This document shows, piece after piece, positions 12,801 to 25,300 of a stretch of DNA of 64,000 nucleotides. Location: contig JAZARR010000159.1 in the NCBI GenBank assembly GCA_037389465.1, positions 6,044,501 to 6,108,500 on the forward strand. Direction: 5' to 3'. A model generated the notes under the pieces. The model saw only the letters and a list, made by a program, of their open reading frames with translations, searched no databases and was not told where the DNA came from. A program made the translations under genes and the position numbers. This DNA is from Baylisascaris procyonis. Its lineage: Eukaryota > Nematoda > Chromadorea > Rhabditida > Ascarididae. The stretch's first letter is position 1, and each line of letters opens with the position of its first letter.

Positions 12801-15800
12801 GGGGGTGGGTGAGGAGAGAAGAGAGATGCAGGGAAAATGTGGTATGAATCCAAAGAAAACTGAAACCGCTAAGAAGATGCACTTGGCACAGGGGGGTCGG
12901 AAAATATAAACTTCCAATGGCGATGATTAGCGGATCGTATTTGCAACCAATATGCGCATAAAGCGGCATGGATTTCAGAGAGATTTAAGCGACTTATCTA
13001 TTTTGCACAGATCATTATAGAGCAAAAAATGGTAACATAATTTTATGAATTGTTTCCTCGGCTAAACAGAACAAAAAAAAATCATGAACCGCAGTAAGAT
13101 GAAAAAGATTCATAACTTGTGACAGAGCGTGATGGTACAGAAAAGAGAATAGCTTCCTAAAGATGAAAACGCTCTATGAATTTATCGTTTTCCCACATAT
13201 AGTCTGAATTTGTAAATAGTCTCTCGCTCTCTGAATTTAAAGTCTTGATCTAAGAAGCTAAATTTTATGCAATGAATTTAAATTTGACCGTCAATCGCAA
13301 ATAGTAGATTGCAATCTTATCAAATTGCTTAAAATACATGATGTTTCTTCATAAGCCCAATGCCACATTTTCTGCTATCAGTTCTTGCAATTCGTAGTAA
13401 AATTTTCAACTGATTCCGATTTCATCACCACTTAGAGCCCTTTTATGGATGGGCATAAAGCATTTTTATTAAGTTCAACTGTTTAACTGTTTATTGGTGT
13501 ATGACGTTTATGACGGATTGTGCTACTCGAGTATGAGTGGAATTTGGACTTTTTTTAGAAAAAACTGGAAAGTGGTGAATTTTTTTCCATGAATCTTTGC
13601 ATTCAAGAAAACAACAACAAACCACAATATTTCTCAGCTTCTTCGTTTATTAAAGTGTTGATCAATGTATATTTGGCAGCTAAAAAGCAAGTTTTGACTT
13701 ACTATCTGGTAGACAAGTTGTTTTTTTCGTTCTTTTGCTGAGCTATTCTTTGTTCATTTGGCAGCCCTAACTCCCGCGCCTCAGTTTTCATCTCATTAAA
13801 ATCTAAATGGCCAGTATATGGAACATCACGGGGTGTAAGGCCCGTCCTCCTTTGGGCCCCCCGGTTTCTTGTTGAACACCCGTCAGAAACAAACAATTTA
13901 TTAAATCGACATCGGCCCACTCGGCCACGCGAGCATCAATCGAGCGAACAACGACGATCCTCACGGCTGGCACCCTCAACTCCACACGACGAGGCACGCT
14001 TACAATCGTGACAATAACGATAATGGCCACACTGGGCAATGACAGCCCTTATATACCATCTCAGAGTATCAAAGCGATAATTAATAGAGCAACACATAGT
14101 ACGCGATATACAATGGGGTAATCCCGCTGCTCTACCATCATGATCGAGTTACTTAACGATCAAAATCGTTACATGCCTGGGGGTCGCAAAAGCTCGCCCC
14201 GAGCGTTCATACATAAAACAGAGTCAACGAACGATAAACATCATAAAACATGATCAAAACAATGTAAGTTACAAACAACACCGGTCAAGTCACGAAAGAA
14301 AACATATCAATGATATTGACGCTTCGCTCCACTGCCACGATGTCGATATGGATTGGCTTTACCCGATCGGCCCTGTAGTTGTCGTCGATAGTATTGACCG
14401 CGGATGCTGCTTCTGCTGCGTGTGGTGAAATCCACGTCGCGCCACTGACGATGATTGTTGAAAGCGTCGGGACACTGCGGCGGGTTGATAATGTCGGGCT
14501 GCTGCGAATTGTCACGTATAGCGGACATCGTATGCGTAGTTGATGGCACGTAATAGTTTTGCTGCTCCTAGCACGTTCAGTTCTGCACGATCATTGCACA
14601 GCTTCGTTCCATCCTTTCTGATGTGACTACTCACGTCATGATCGTTTCGTACCAAAGGCACGCATCGTCTATTGCCATCTACCTGCACTAGACCTTCTTG
14701 CACTTCCTCTCGGCACGGCCGTAAAACTCCCCAGTTTTTACTAGGTCCTCTTACTTTGCCTTGGACCAACTTCTGTGCGCGTGGCGGTATAAGCGCTGCC
14801 TCTGCCGCTACAATAACAGAATCTTTTGCTTGCGCTTGCATTGCTTGCAGCATTTGTTCTCGCCACTCTTGACATGCACCTAATGCGTTCATACCCAGCA
14901 CAATGTCCTCCTCTCCCGCGAAGGATGCTGGCACTAACATCTGCACTACTTCCTTACGCCGTGCCCATTCGACTTCGATGGCGACCTTACCCAGGATTTG
15001 CATTGTATTTCCGGATGCATCTTTCACAACCCGTGAGCGCTGTTCGTCCCTCTTGTCTATTTTCTCAGCTAAGACTTCAGCTCCTTTGGCTGCGGCAATT
15101 TTTCTCAGTGCGGGTACTGAGATAAGTGAAACCATAGCTCCACTGTCCAATAATGCCATTAGGGGAACTCCATCACCTAGCAATTTTACTGCTAGTTTAT
15201 TGCCGACTACGTCCTCATATTGCTGGGCTGCTTCTATGCGTGTGACTCTTAATTCAATTGGGTCACTAGCCTCCGGTTTTGTCTCTAGAGTAGCTGCTTT
15301 AGCCACAGATACTCTATGCACCGTTGCTGACGGGCATACGCGAGCTGTGTGGCCTCTTCCCTTACATATGTAGCACATACTTAGGGATTGCTCACTCTTT
15401 CCCTTTTCATTAGCTACTCTTCCAGAGCTATTACCGCTATTTGCTGTTTTGAACGTGCGCTGGGGCCATCGGGAATTGCGCGTACTCACTTGTTTGCGTG
15501 CTCCTTCGTTTTGCTTATTATATTTGTTTGGCTTAGGCTGGTAATCATATGTCAGGCCAGGCCCCTTACTGGCATGCACTAGCTGTGTCCGCCGCCAGCC
15601 ACCAGTTATGAGTCCTCTTGACTCAACTAGGCTCCTATCAGAGTATTCGCGGCTGCAGCGATTTCCAGCATTTTCATTCGAATTTGATCTATTATAATAC
15701 CTACTTTGTATACTACGCGATACTCTTTCCCATTCTATCGCGGCTTGCTTTAGCGCACTGAATAAAGCTCCTCTGGGTGCAGCTGCCACTGCATAATGCA

Positions 15801-18800
15801 CCCTTGCTGCCAACTCTGGCTCAAAAGGTAATGCTTGCATCGCAATGCTACACTTGCGTTCATCCACAGCTGCCATGTCTGTATGTATTGTGGATGGATA
15901 TGCTGCCGCTACCTTCTTATCCACTTCGGCGAAAAATTCTACGAGTGATTGCCCCTTTTTCCACTTGAGAAACTGCAACTCAGTTTGCTTGCGCAGGCGA
16001 GTGATTTTAGAACTATCAGTGACTGCAAATTTCAATGCATTTATCACTTCATCGAAGCTACCACATTCGCGTATGTGCAATGGAATTCCTAGAAACGCAT
16101 CCCGAGCGTGCCCTGCTAGGAATGCTTTCAAGTACATGATTTTGGTCCGATCATTCTCGTGCTCGAACCGTAGGAGGAATTCTTCAACAAAGTCATCAAA
16201 TTTTGCTGCCTGTTCTCCCTTTCCGGTGAACTTTTCTAACGGTGGAAGTGGGGCTTGCATACGTCGAATACATTGTAACACCAGCTCTACGAGCCGTGCG
16301 GACCCATTACTTCCTCCTCCTGCGCTTTCTCCTAGCTGTACCCCATCAATGGAACCTGACTGACCTGATCTGGGTCGCCACATCGGTTCCACTTTTCGCG
16401 GGTTCTCCATGATGGGCTCGTTTGCGCTTTGTGAAGCTCGACGTTGCATCTGGAATGGAATTCCATTAATATATGGCCAAGTATCCTCATCTGCGCACAT
16501 GGCCTCCTGCTTTTTGTCATCTCTTATTTCTTTCCCTTTTCTTCCTCCTGATCTTCCTCTTATACTGGTTGCTGAATCTTCCAACAGCGGAATATCCTCC
16601 GCCTCCTCTCTAGCAAAGGCAAACATGGTATTACCTTTACGTTGCTGTTGATGCTTGGCCCCATCACTTCGCCCGTCCAGGTCTTCAGCAGCTCCGGTCA
16701 CCTGGAATCGGCTCAATTCAGCATGCAACATATCAGCATACCTCTTAAATTGTGCTATGCTTTCCTGCGCGCTTCTTAACTCTTTTCTCAATTTCTCGTT
16801 CTCTTGCAGTGTTTTATCTTCTCGTGATAGCACACTTTCACGTGAGCATTCTTTTTGGGGCCTCATGCTATCATCTTGACTCACTCTCAACGCCTTACAA
16901 AGATGTCGAGGAGATGTTATGCCAAAAGCTTTGGCTATCGCCTCATACTTCTCAGCTCCTCTAGGCCCCTGTGACGGTACCTCTTTTTCTCGTTCTAACT
17001 TCACCAAAACTTGCATGACCTTATTCAGTTCATGCTGCCACGCAGAAAATTTTTCTGACCACGGCTGGAAAGCTTTCCTAACCGCATCAGCGATATTCGG
17101 TACGTCACTCAGCTCTTCCACTAGGATGTCTTGCACATCCCCTATTACCCCCTCCAACTGGTTGCGTGCGTCTATAGCGCACCAACTCTTACACCTTTCT
17201 ACTTCAAGGCAAAGGTCTTTACTGACCTGTTCTTTTATCGTGTCTGCACGGTCGCTCACTCGTGCCTCGTCATCATGGCCGAGTACGTCTTCCTCGTTTG
17301 GGAAGAACTGCTCCTCCATCTCTTCTTCACAACCTGCAACAGCAGATGTGTTAGATACTTTGGGAGCCTTTGCACCAATCAAACACGAGCGATCGTGCAA
17401 AAGAAAAGAAAAGAAAAGGCAACTGTGGCACTTGCCACCTATGCCTTCAGCACTGTATTGCGCCCCCTCGCGCACTAGTGCTCTGCGCCTCTTGCGCAAC
17501 TCTGTGCTCCGCAACTCAGCGGACACACACACACGAGCCTCTTGCCTGAGGCTTTGTTAACTGCTAGCACTCTAACAGTGACTACCACGGGTGTTCACCG
17601 GCTGAGCCCCCATGTAAGGCCCGTCCTCCTTTGGGCCCCCCCGGTTTCTTGTTGAACACCCGTCAGAAACAATCAATTTATTAAATCGACATCGGCCCAC
17701 TCGGCCACGCGAGCATCAATCGAGCGAACAACGACGATCCTCACGGCTCGCACCCTCAACTCCACACGACGAGGCACGCTTACAATCGTGACAATAACGA
17801 TGATGGCCACACTGGGCAATGACAGCCCTTATATACCATCTCAGAGTATCAAAGCGATAATTAATAGAGCAACACATAGTACGCGATATACAATGAGGTA
17901 ATCCCGCTGCTCTACCATCATGATCGAGTTACTTAACGATCAAAATCGTTACACGGGGTGCTGAACTGATTTTTTTGTATCTGTAAGTATAGGCGTGCTT
18001 CCTTGTTTTGTAATTGGAGCGTCATGGCATAGCAACCCTCTGTGGACCACTATGAAAGATAAAGTTGAGAGCACTTATCGCTTTCGCTCGTTTCAGAACG
18101 ACGTTCACGAGTCCATTCAGCACAAATGCAGTATCGGCATGTCATGCCGCAAGTATCTTGCCAGTAACTCGTCTCGAACGCTCAATACGCTATCAAATAT
18201 TATGTGAGGGAAAAAAACTTGATCGTGAAAGTATACTTCCGCTTCTTCATGATAAAATGACCGAATGTGAGTACAATGCGGACATTTGCTTCGAGAAGTT
18301 CGATCCACCGGAGAAAGTCCAACGTATCGATTTGCTCTCCTCTATTGATAATCTACACAAGGCGAATGCCGAACTAGGTAATGTACTTCACTTTGATTTT
18401 TTCTTGTTTTCATCGTATTTTTGGCTTTTCTCATAAAGCGGCGAGTGCAAGATTTCTCCTCTTGAAGCCTGAATCTACATTCCAAAAAATAGTGGAATGC
18501 GTCAAATAAGCTAAAGGGATTTAAACTTTTTGTATTATCTCCTCTCTGACGCTTAATTGTTCCGATTTTACTAAAAAAATAAGCAATTTATATAAATCAC
18601 AAGGAGAAAAATTTCTTTTCATTTTATCATTCATACGGCAGTTTGTTAAACAAAATTGACTGACAGTTTTTGCAAGTTTGGTTAGTCACTAAGAAAGAAG
18701 TAAATCGAATTGAAAAAATGTTTCGAAATAATATTGCTCTCTACAAGTGGAACTTCAGGATTGGTGTGCACCTTCACATATCAATAGGCAAAGCTCACTA

Positions 18801-21800
18801 TAAAGCATTTGTGTTCATTGTTTCGTAAAATACATAACAGATCGGCGAGTGTTAAGGAGGTATAACCATACCATAGTTACCTTCAAACTTTTAAAAGTAC
18901 GAATGACATTAGTAGTAGTTATTTTCCATGTTCTTCAGAAATGTGCTTTCAAACCAAATCCCTCTAAGCATTTGTATGATGAGTCTGTTTTTTTTTTTAC
19001 AGTTTTACCGTCGAACTGCGGTGCTATAAACAATAATCATCGCACGCTGTTGTGTTGCATGCACTAGCATATGCGAATCATACACACCATATATGACGGT
19101 ACATTGTAATAGACCGAATATGTGAGCTGTATTATAAGTATGAAGTATATGTTTTAGTATGTCACTGGCTTAGAAGCGGAATATTCTAAAACAATTCGGT
19201 TTCATTTAAATTTTCTTTACTCAACTGTTTTAAGGGTTGGCATTTGATGACGCAGACATTCAATACTACTACGATTTGTTTGCAAAAAAGATGCAACGCA
19301 ATCCAACTGATGTCGAACTTTTCGATTTGGCTCAATCAAACAGTGAACACAGTCGACATACTTTCTTCAAGTATCTTATCAGTTTTGTCATTTTTCATTC
19401 TGAAATTTCAGTATTTGTTTTCGAAAGTTCTGTTTACTTTTCGTCATTTTTTGATTACTAGTAGCGCCATGTGTGAATAACCTCCCCCCCCCCCCCAAAA
19501 TAAAGCGGCGCTACATGTGCAGCGAGTCTGAAGAATAACTGCAGTTCGATTCCTAGTTGCTTCTTGCCCAGATGGGGAAAGAGGGGTCTTTGGTCACTTT
19601 TCGTTCACCTGAATCACCGGACAACCAGTCTTACCTGTTTCCAGACGGTCGCCAGCCCACTCTCCTCTCTACCATGCGCATATTTGTTGTGATGCAATTG
19701 CTGCTTAGATGAATTTCGCAGATCTGCCAAGCGGTAGCGACTGTTGGCAGTTGAAGCTTTTCTGTGTGAATAGAGTGGAGTATGAAACAGAGATAGGTTT
19801 CAAAGTCCCTCAATGGAAAACCAAGAAAATCCTGAAAAGAAACCACGATCACTGACAAACGCCAACTTTTGAAAATTTAATAATGTCACTTTAAGATGAA
19901 CGTAAAATAATTGTAAGATAAACACTTTATTAAGAAGACAAGACAAACAAATGATTACAAATACAGGAGAAACAAGATGACTAAGATAAACGTAAAAGAT
20001 GAAATAAGATAAACAAAAGTAAAAGTAAAAAAGACTCATAAAACGTCACTTCATAATTTCTTCTTCTTAATTCTACTCTTTTTTTGTCACTTCTTCAATA
20101 ATTCTACTCCTACTTCGCTCAGTTCGAGTTTTTAGTTCGTTTTACCTCGTTTAGTTGAAAGCTTCCGTCTGAACTCACTTATCTCAACTCACAGAGCCGA
20201 TGCGAAAGCGTAGAAGCCGGGATTTGAGCGCTTCGTTTAATAGTTTTGAAAACCCATGGAGCTAGTTCGCTTAAATACTGTGTCGAAGATCGCATTGGAC
20301 GTTCCAGTCTTCTCAAGCGTTTCTGGCACTTGAAGAGCCTTCTGTCTTGGCTCTATATGAATACAACTTGGCAGATTCTATACGTTTATCATCAAAACCT
20401 GTTTCCAACAATAATTTAATTACTCTCTCCATAAAAGTTATTCTTTTAGTAGACTCTGCAACAAGAAATCCGCTTCTAAACGAACTAGTTCAGATTTTGT
20501 CAATAAGTCTCCTTGCCATCTCTTCTTGGCCATCATAATGAATGTGATGATAACTGACTATCTTTTCCGGGGGACAGTTCACATGGAAACTTAAAGCATA
20601 AGGATGCCAAAAATTTCTCACACTGGACAGAAGGTGGCAGCATCTTATCTTCGTGGGTGGTCGCATGTAATACGTGAGCGTGGCGGAAACCGGCGCTCAA
20701 CTGGCATTTTTCAAATTCTGGGTTTCAAGTGCTCCATTGTCATCCACTCTTTGCATTTAATGGTTTTGAAAGGTCGTCAGCTTTTGTCGATTTGTTCAAA
20801 ACCTTTCCCTACTCTCTTCACATGAAAAATTGTTGCATGCACTTTTATACGAGCGTGTGGCTATGTTGCACTCATTCTATACTAGCTATGTTTGAGCATT
20901 TTGCAAAGCAGTTTTATTGCTAAAACCTCTGTAGGTAGCTCTCAGAAGAACTGAAAGTGCTTGCCTCTTTTTGAAAAAAGGTCGTTTGTTCTAGCGCTCC
21001 AAGTCAACTGAATATCGCAAATATGGATAGGTTCGTTTATTTGCAGGGGTCGACTTGTGGTGGATGGCGTTGAACGTAAGGAAACTCTATTTGCTAGTCT
21101 GCGTGCGACTCAGTCCCACTCTCATCCAAACAACGTCATTGCATTTTCCGATAACAGCAGGTAAAAACTCTTGTAATGCTTTTATGGGACGTCTATTCGG
21201 TACCTATAAAGGCCATAGAATCGATAATGTTATATTACTCTCGCTGTTTTATTTCTTCTTAATATATACATGCGTATTTTAATGCTTGTATTGTATTAAA
21301 AACATAATTGATAGAACATCGTCTTGACCAAATGGGGAAGCTTGAGGAAATAATGGAATAACGTTGCAACATCTTTGGCGAAATTTAAGCGTTTTCATAA
21401 ATCATTTTTACCGTCCTGCATTCTTTCATAAGTGACGCCCAAATTCGAATTTTTTCGAACCGTCTGCTGAGGATTTCCAGATATTCATTTGGCTCATTTG
21501 GTAAAATTTGCAGCGCAATACGAGGCTTCGATCTATTCAATCTTGTATCACTTTCACCTTGTACAGTCTCTGAGATCGCTGCTCTTCGCTCTTCACGTCA
21601 CATCATTTACTCGGCCGAAACGCATAATTTCCCTACAGGTTCTATTGCTTATGCTGTAAATTAGGATTGCAACGAAGGAACAAATTAGGATTGCAACAAA
21701 TTAGGATTGATCTATTTTTTGAATCCTCATTCTGAGACTTCGTAGGAAATAGTCAGAACGGACATCAGGTCATTGTGATAAGAAGGTGGCGCTGAAAAAA

Positions 21801-22336
21801 AAAGCTCTGTTAAGCTTTGAAAAAGTCACCCCGTTTCACCCGCCTGGTTGACATCGTTTCGCACGAGTTCGTCAGCAAACTGTTGGCAAAGCTGTCCAAG
21901 GGAATCGACTCCGAAAATGCATGCCAGCATTTTTGACCGAAAGTAAATGTCAAGTGGAAAATAAATCACATGCCAGAGTTTCTGGCTTGAGGATCGGAAT
22001 GATGTTTAGCTTTCATCATCCAGTTTGCATAGCGAATAAAAAAGTTCATGAAGCGTATTTCTTAAGTATGTGATAATAGAGGACAGACGAAATCTGTGGT
22101 GTGCGAGGAAGGGCACAACGCGGACACCTGATGGTTTAGAACGAGCAGCCCACATGATAATTTTACGATGTCAGCTCCTCTATACAAAGTTTTAAATATT
22201 AAAAATTAATAAATTTGATAGTCCTAAGCAATCTACAACACCCACCATGCGTTTATGCCCATGTGATCTCTGTTCGTGCTCGCAAGATATATAGAAAAGC
22301 AAAGAAACGAAACTGAGGAACTCATGTATGGGAAAG

Positions 22337-22394
<58 letters not shown>

Positions 22395-25300
22395 CAGGGC
22401 AAAGTCACTGGAGGAAATTTTGCTCACCTTGTTCACGGAACATTCCTATTCCTTTGAGTGAATTCATTTCCGTCGGGAAATGAAGTTTCACCAACTGAAA
22501 TCGATCGTACAGCTCTGCTCGTGTAATAGAACACTTCTCATTATTGTAAAATCTGGTGTAAGGTACAGAAACTAATGAACTGACCATAGACAACTTCAGC
22601 AAATTTTGAAAACAGCATTAGCAAGAAATATGATTCTCTCATAAAGCGATTATCCTTATTATGGATTCTGAAAACGTTGTCCAGTGCAACCCTCTCTAGC
22701 TCAGAAGAATTGCTTTCAACTGAAGAGAATGTAACGCTTCTTTTGGTATGTGCAAAAGCCTTTCATCTTCAGCCGAGTGGAAGTGATGGACCGACGTTAT
22801 AGAAAGTTTGTTCAAAAGCCTGATGCAAAGTTTGTTTGAACGCTTCGATATTTCAGTCTCGTTATAAAAAGCTTCGGTGACTCTTTTATAATTTATTTTG
22901 ATCAGCAAAATGCTATGCAGCACTTCTGTGACGTTTTGAAAAACAAAAAAGCTTTCGACTTTCCGTCGAATGGTTCCAATGGTGGTTCCTGTCCATGTTA
23001 CAAGTCTGCATTCGTCCTTCGCGTTATTTTTCCAGGTGTTTGTCCATTTCCTGGAGCTGCAACGGGAACTGGTGGGCGTATTCGTGATATTCATGCCACT
23101 GGCAGAGGTAATTCGTATAGCGTTGCTCATCTGTCGTCAATAAAATAAATTGCTTTTCACTCATATCAACCAAAAACAAGTTCAAAAGCAAATCAGTGTG
23201 CAACCCAAACTCAGGTGTTGCGAAATTTCTCACAGCACGAAACTATTAATTTTTCATGTCAGTTGTAAGAACGGCAAAAAACTTTTCTTTTATAGCTGTT
23301 GCAATCATCTCAATGTTTTGTTCAGTATACTAATTCGGTTTTTACTCCACAATCCATGAGTCCGATAACCGTTGTGAAATCATTTAGGACTATGAAAATC
23401 CCATCTGTTGAACAACGGTCTCTTGTTGAGCAATTGAGCGATGGATATTGTTCATATTGTGGATTTTGTTAGTAAGAAATATAGATTTCATTATTGAAAT
23501 TATATGAATTTGTAATGTTGTATGGTTTCTGAAAGCATTTAAGATGAAAGAATTAAATGTGAATTGAGTTGATTGTTTCTCTTCCAATTTTCATCACAAA
23601 CCTTTGCTAAATCGGCATATGCCTGAAAGGGCATATTAACGGCACAGAGTAGTTATATTCGAGAAGGACGTAACATACAGTTTTATGCGATTCCTTAGGC
23701 TTTTCGATATGGTCAATTGTCTAGACTAAACCTGTCAAGGTGATATAAGAGCATACCAAGAGCTTTATAGGTGCCCATGAGATTGCTGGCGTAGTGGGAT
23801 ACGCGTTTGGAAATTTGCATCTCGAGGGATATGAGCTTCCATGGGAAGACAACGATTTTCAATATGGAAAAAATTTCGCACATCCACGTGAGGTTAGAAC
23901 ATTCCAGTCAATATTGTGCGCACATGCCTTCCTTCTTGTTTTTCCCTCTCTTACATAATACAGTTGAATATATCTTTAGCTCTTTCTTCGTCATTCCTTC
24001 TTGTCAGTGCATATATGCAATGATTAACAGTGCAATTTAATGCGCATACCTTGAATGAAATGTTTTAATTCTTTTTCCACATACAAAGTTCTCAACTCAG
24101 TAATGCTCCAACAACACAATTGTTGTTGTACGCAATTTATACTATGTCTTATTATGTATCACTTACACAAGTTGATTGCAAGATTTTCAATTGGTTTATT
24201 CACAAATTCGCTTTTGCTTTTTATATATTTGAATGAAGTTCTTATACAAATAATGTGACAAAAATTAGGTTATGGTCTCATGTACATTGGTTGCGGTGCA
24301 ACCGGGCTGCATTATTTTGTATGTTTAATATATTTTTTGGTAATTTTTCACTGCAGAGACGATTTGGTAAATGGGGAGGCTTTTGCGATCATTTTGTGAA
24401 GAATTTTTTTCACGTTCCGAAGTTGCTCATCGCACCAGATCTTAGTGCTTGCTTTAGTGCTGTAGACAGTAAAGCCTAATGGCTTCCGTAGGCATAAGGA
24501 TGTGTTGGTTGTGAGGTACAATGCAATGTAACTACATCCTGTACTTGCAGATACTCATCCAAGCAAGCAATGGTGCTAGCGACTATGGGAACAAATTTGG
24601 TTTGCATATTTGTTTTTCCTTCTCATTATTCTGCTTAATTTAGGTATTTTCGTATTGGTAAGATGTACGGGAAATATTATGGAATGAGATGAAAGGGTTG
24701 AGGAAGAGAGGCAGGAAGTTAGGCTAGAGGAAGTAGCAAATAAACGTAGACTGAAGAGAGAATTTTCTTTCTTGTTAAAGATTTAAGAAAACTCAGAAAT
24801 GCCAAAATTTGTTAAGGAGATATTGCGTGATAAAAACATTGTGATATTTCAGTGAATAAAATTATACATTTTGCGTAATTGTTCGTTCACTGTCAAGCTA
24901 CTTTTTCAGCAAGGCGTATTCACCCCTTTACTGTTTTTAAATGGATAAGGCTCTAGCTTGTTGAATGTAGGTTTGGTTGACTAGAAATGGGATTGAATAA
25001 GGTTTTGGGATTTTCATGAATTCTGATAGCTTTCATTCGATCGTCATCTTCTCTTTTATCGTAGAAAGAACATGAAAGTTGGATGTACGATCGATCCTTT
25101 TTAGTGGCTAAGCGATTCGGATGGTGGTCACTGGAACCGTTCTTGCTTATTTTATGAACGTTTTGCTCCTTATTGGCTCCAAGTTAATTCGCACATGAAA
25201 TGACTTCAAGAAATTGTCTAAAATAGCTTTGCTGTTTCAAATCTTTGTTCGCGTTGTGCATTAATATATTCGTTTCAATCAGCTCATAAGGTAGGTACGT

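Larger units (their letters stand above)
13829..17958 (-). mobile_element. Non-autonomous LTR retrotransposon (Gag-protease only) in PFAS intron 1, antisense
   Basis: Two direct LTRs of about 340 bp (13834-14173 and 17613-17953) flank 3.4 kb of internal sequence. The element is bounded by the 5-bp direct repeat CGGGG (13829-13833 and 17954-17958). LTR ends are TGTAA...TTACA. The element reads on the minus strand, so the right LTR is the 5' LTR. The internal part holds one long Gag-protease ORF and a short 3' ORF. No reverse transcriptase, RNase H or integrase coding is present, and the internal length leaves no room for it. I counted only about four substitutions and one single-base indel between LTRs, so insertion was recent. 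Gag resembles the Ty3/Gypsy type. The 5-bp duplication also fits BEL/Pao, so the superfamily stays open. Confidence 0.93.
9801..23892 (+). other. pfas-1: PFAS exons 1-7: N-terminal (PurS-like) domain, linker and start of first synthetase half
   Basis: These exons encode residues 1-381. Exon 1 gives the PurS-like N-terminal domain that channels ammonia. Exon 2 contains FSTNAV and the LERSIRY motif. Exon 3 contains [12 protein letters not shown], corresponding to the family's catalytic SEHC/SEHSRH segment. Exon 5 ends in SAETHNFPT, and exon 6 supplies the glycine-rich [10 protein letters not shown] nucleotide-binding segment. Exon 7 carries the [14 protein letters not shown] stretch. Exon sizes fall to 72 nt (exon 6). 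Confidence 0.93.

Noticed and set aside
14672..17560. Numerous plus-strand ORFs (up to 213 codons) opposite the retrotransposon
   Set aside because: They are antisense shadows of the 1,006-codon Gag-protease ORF, which carries the recognisable motifs.
22233..22461. Ile/Tyr-repeat proteins on both strands
   Set aside because: They are direct translations of the (TA)n microsatellite.
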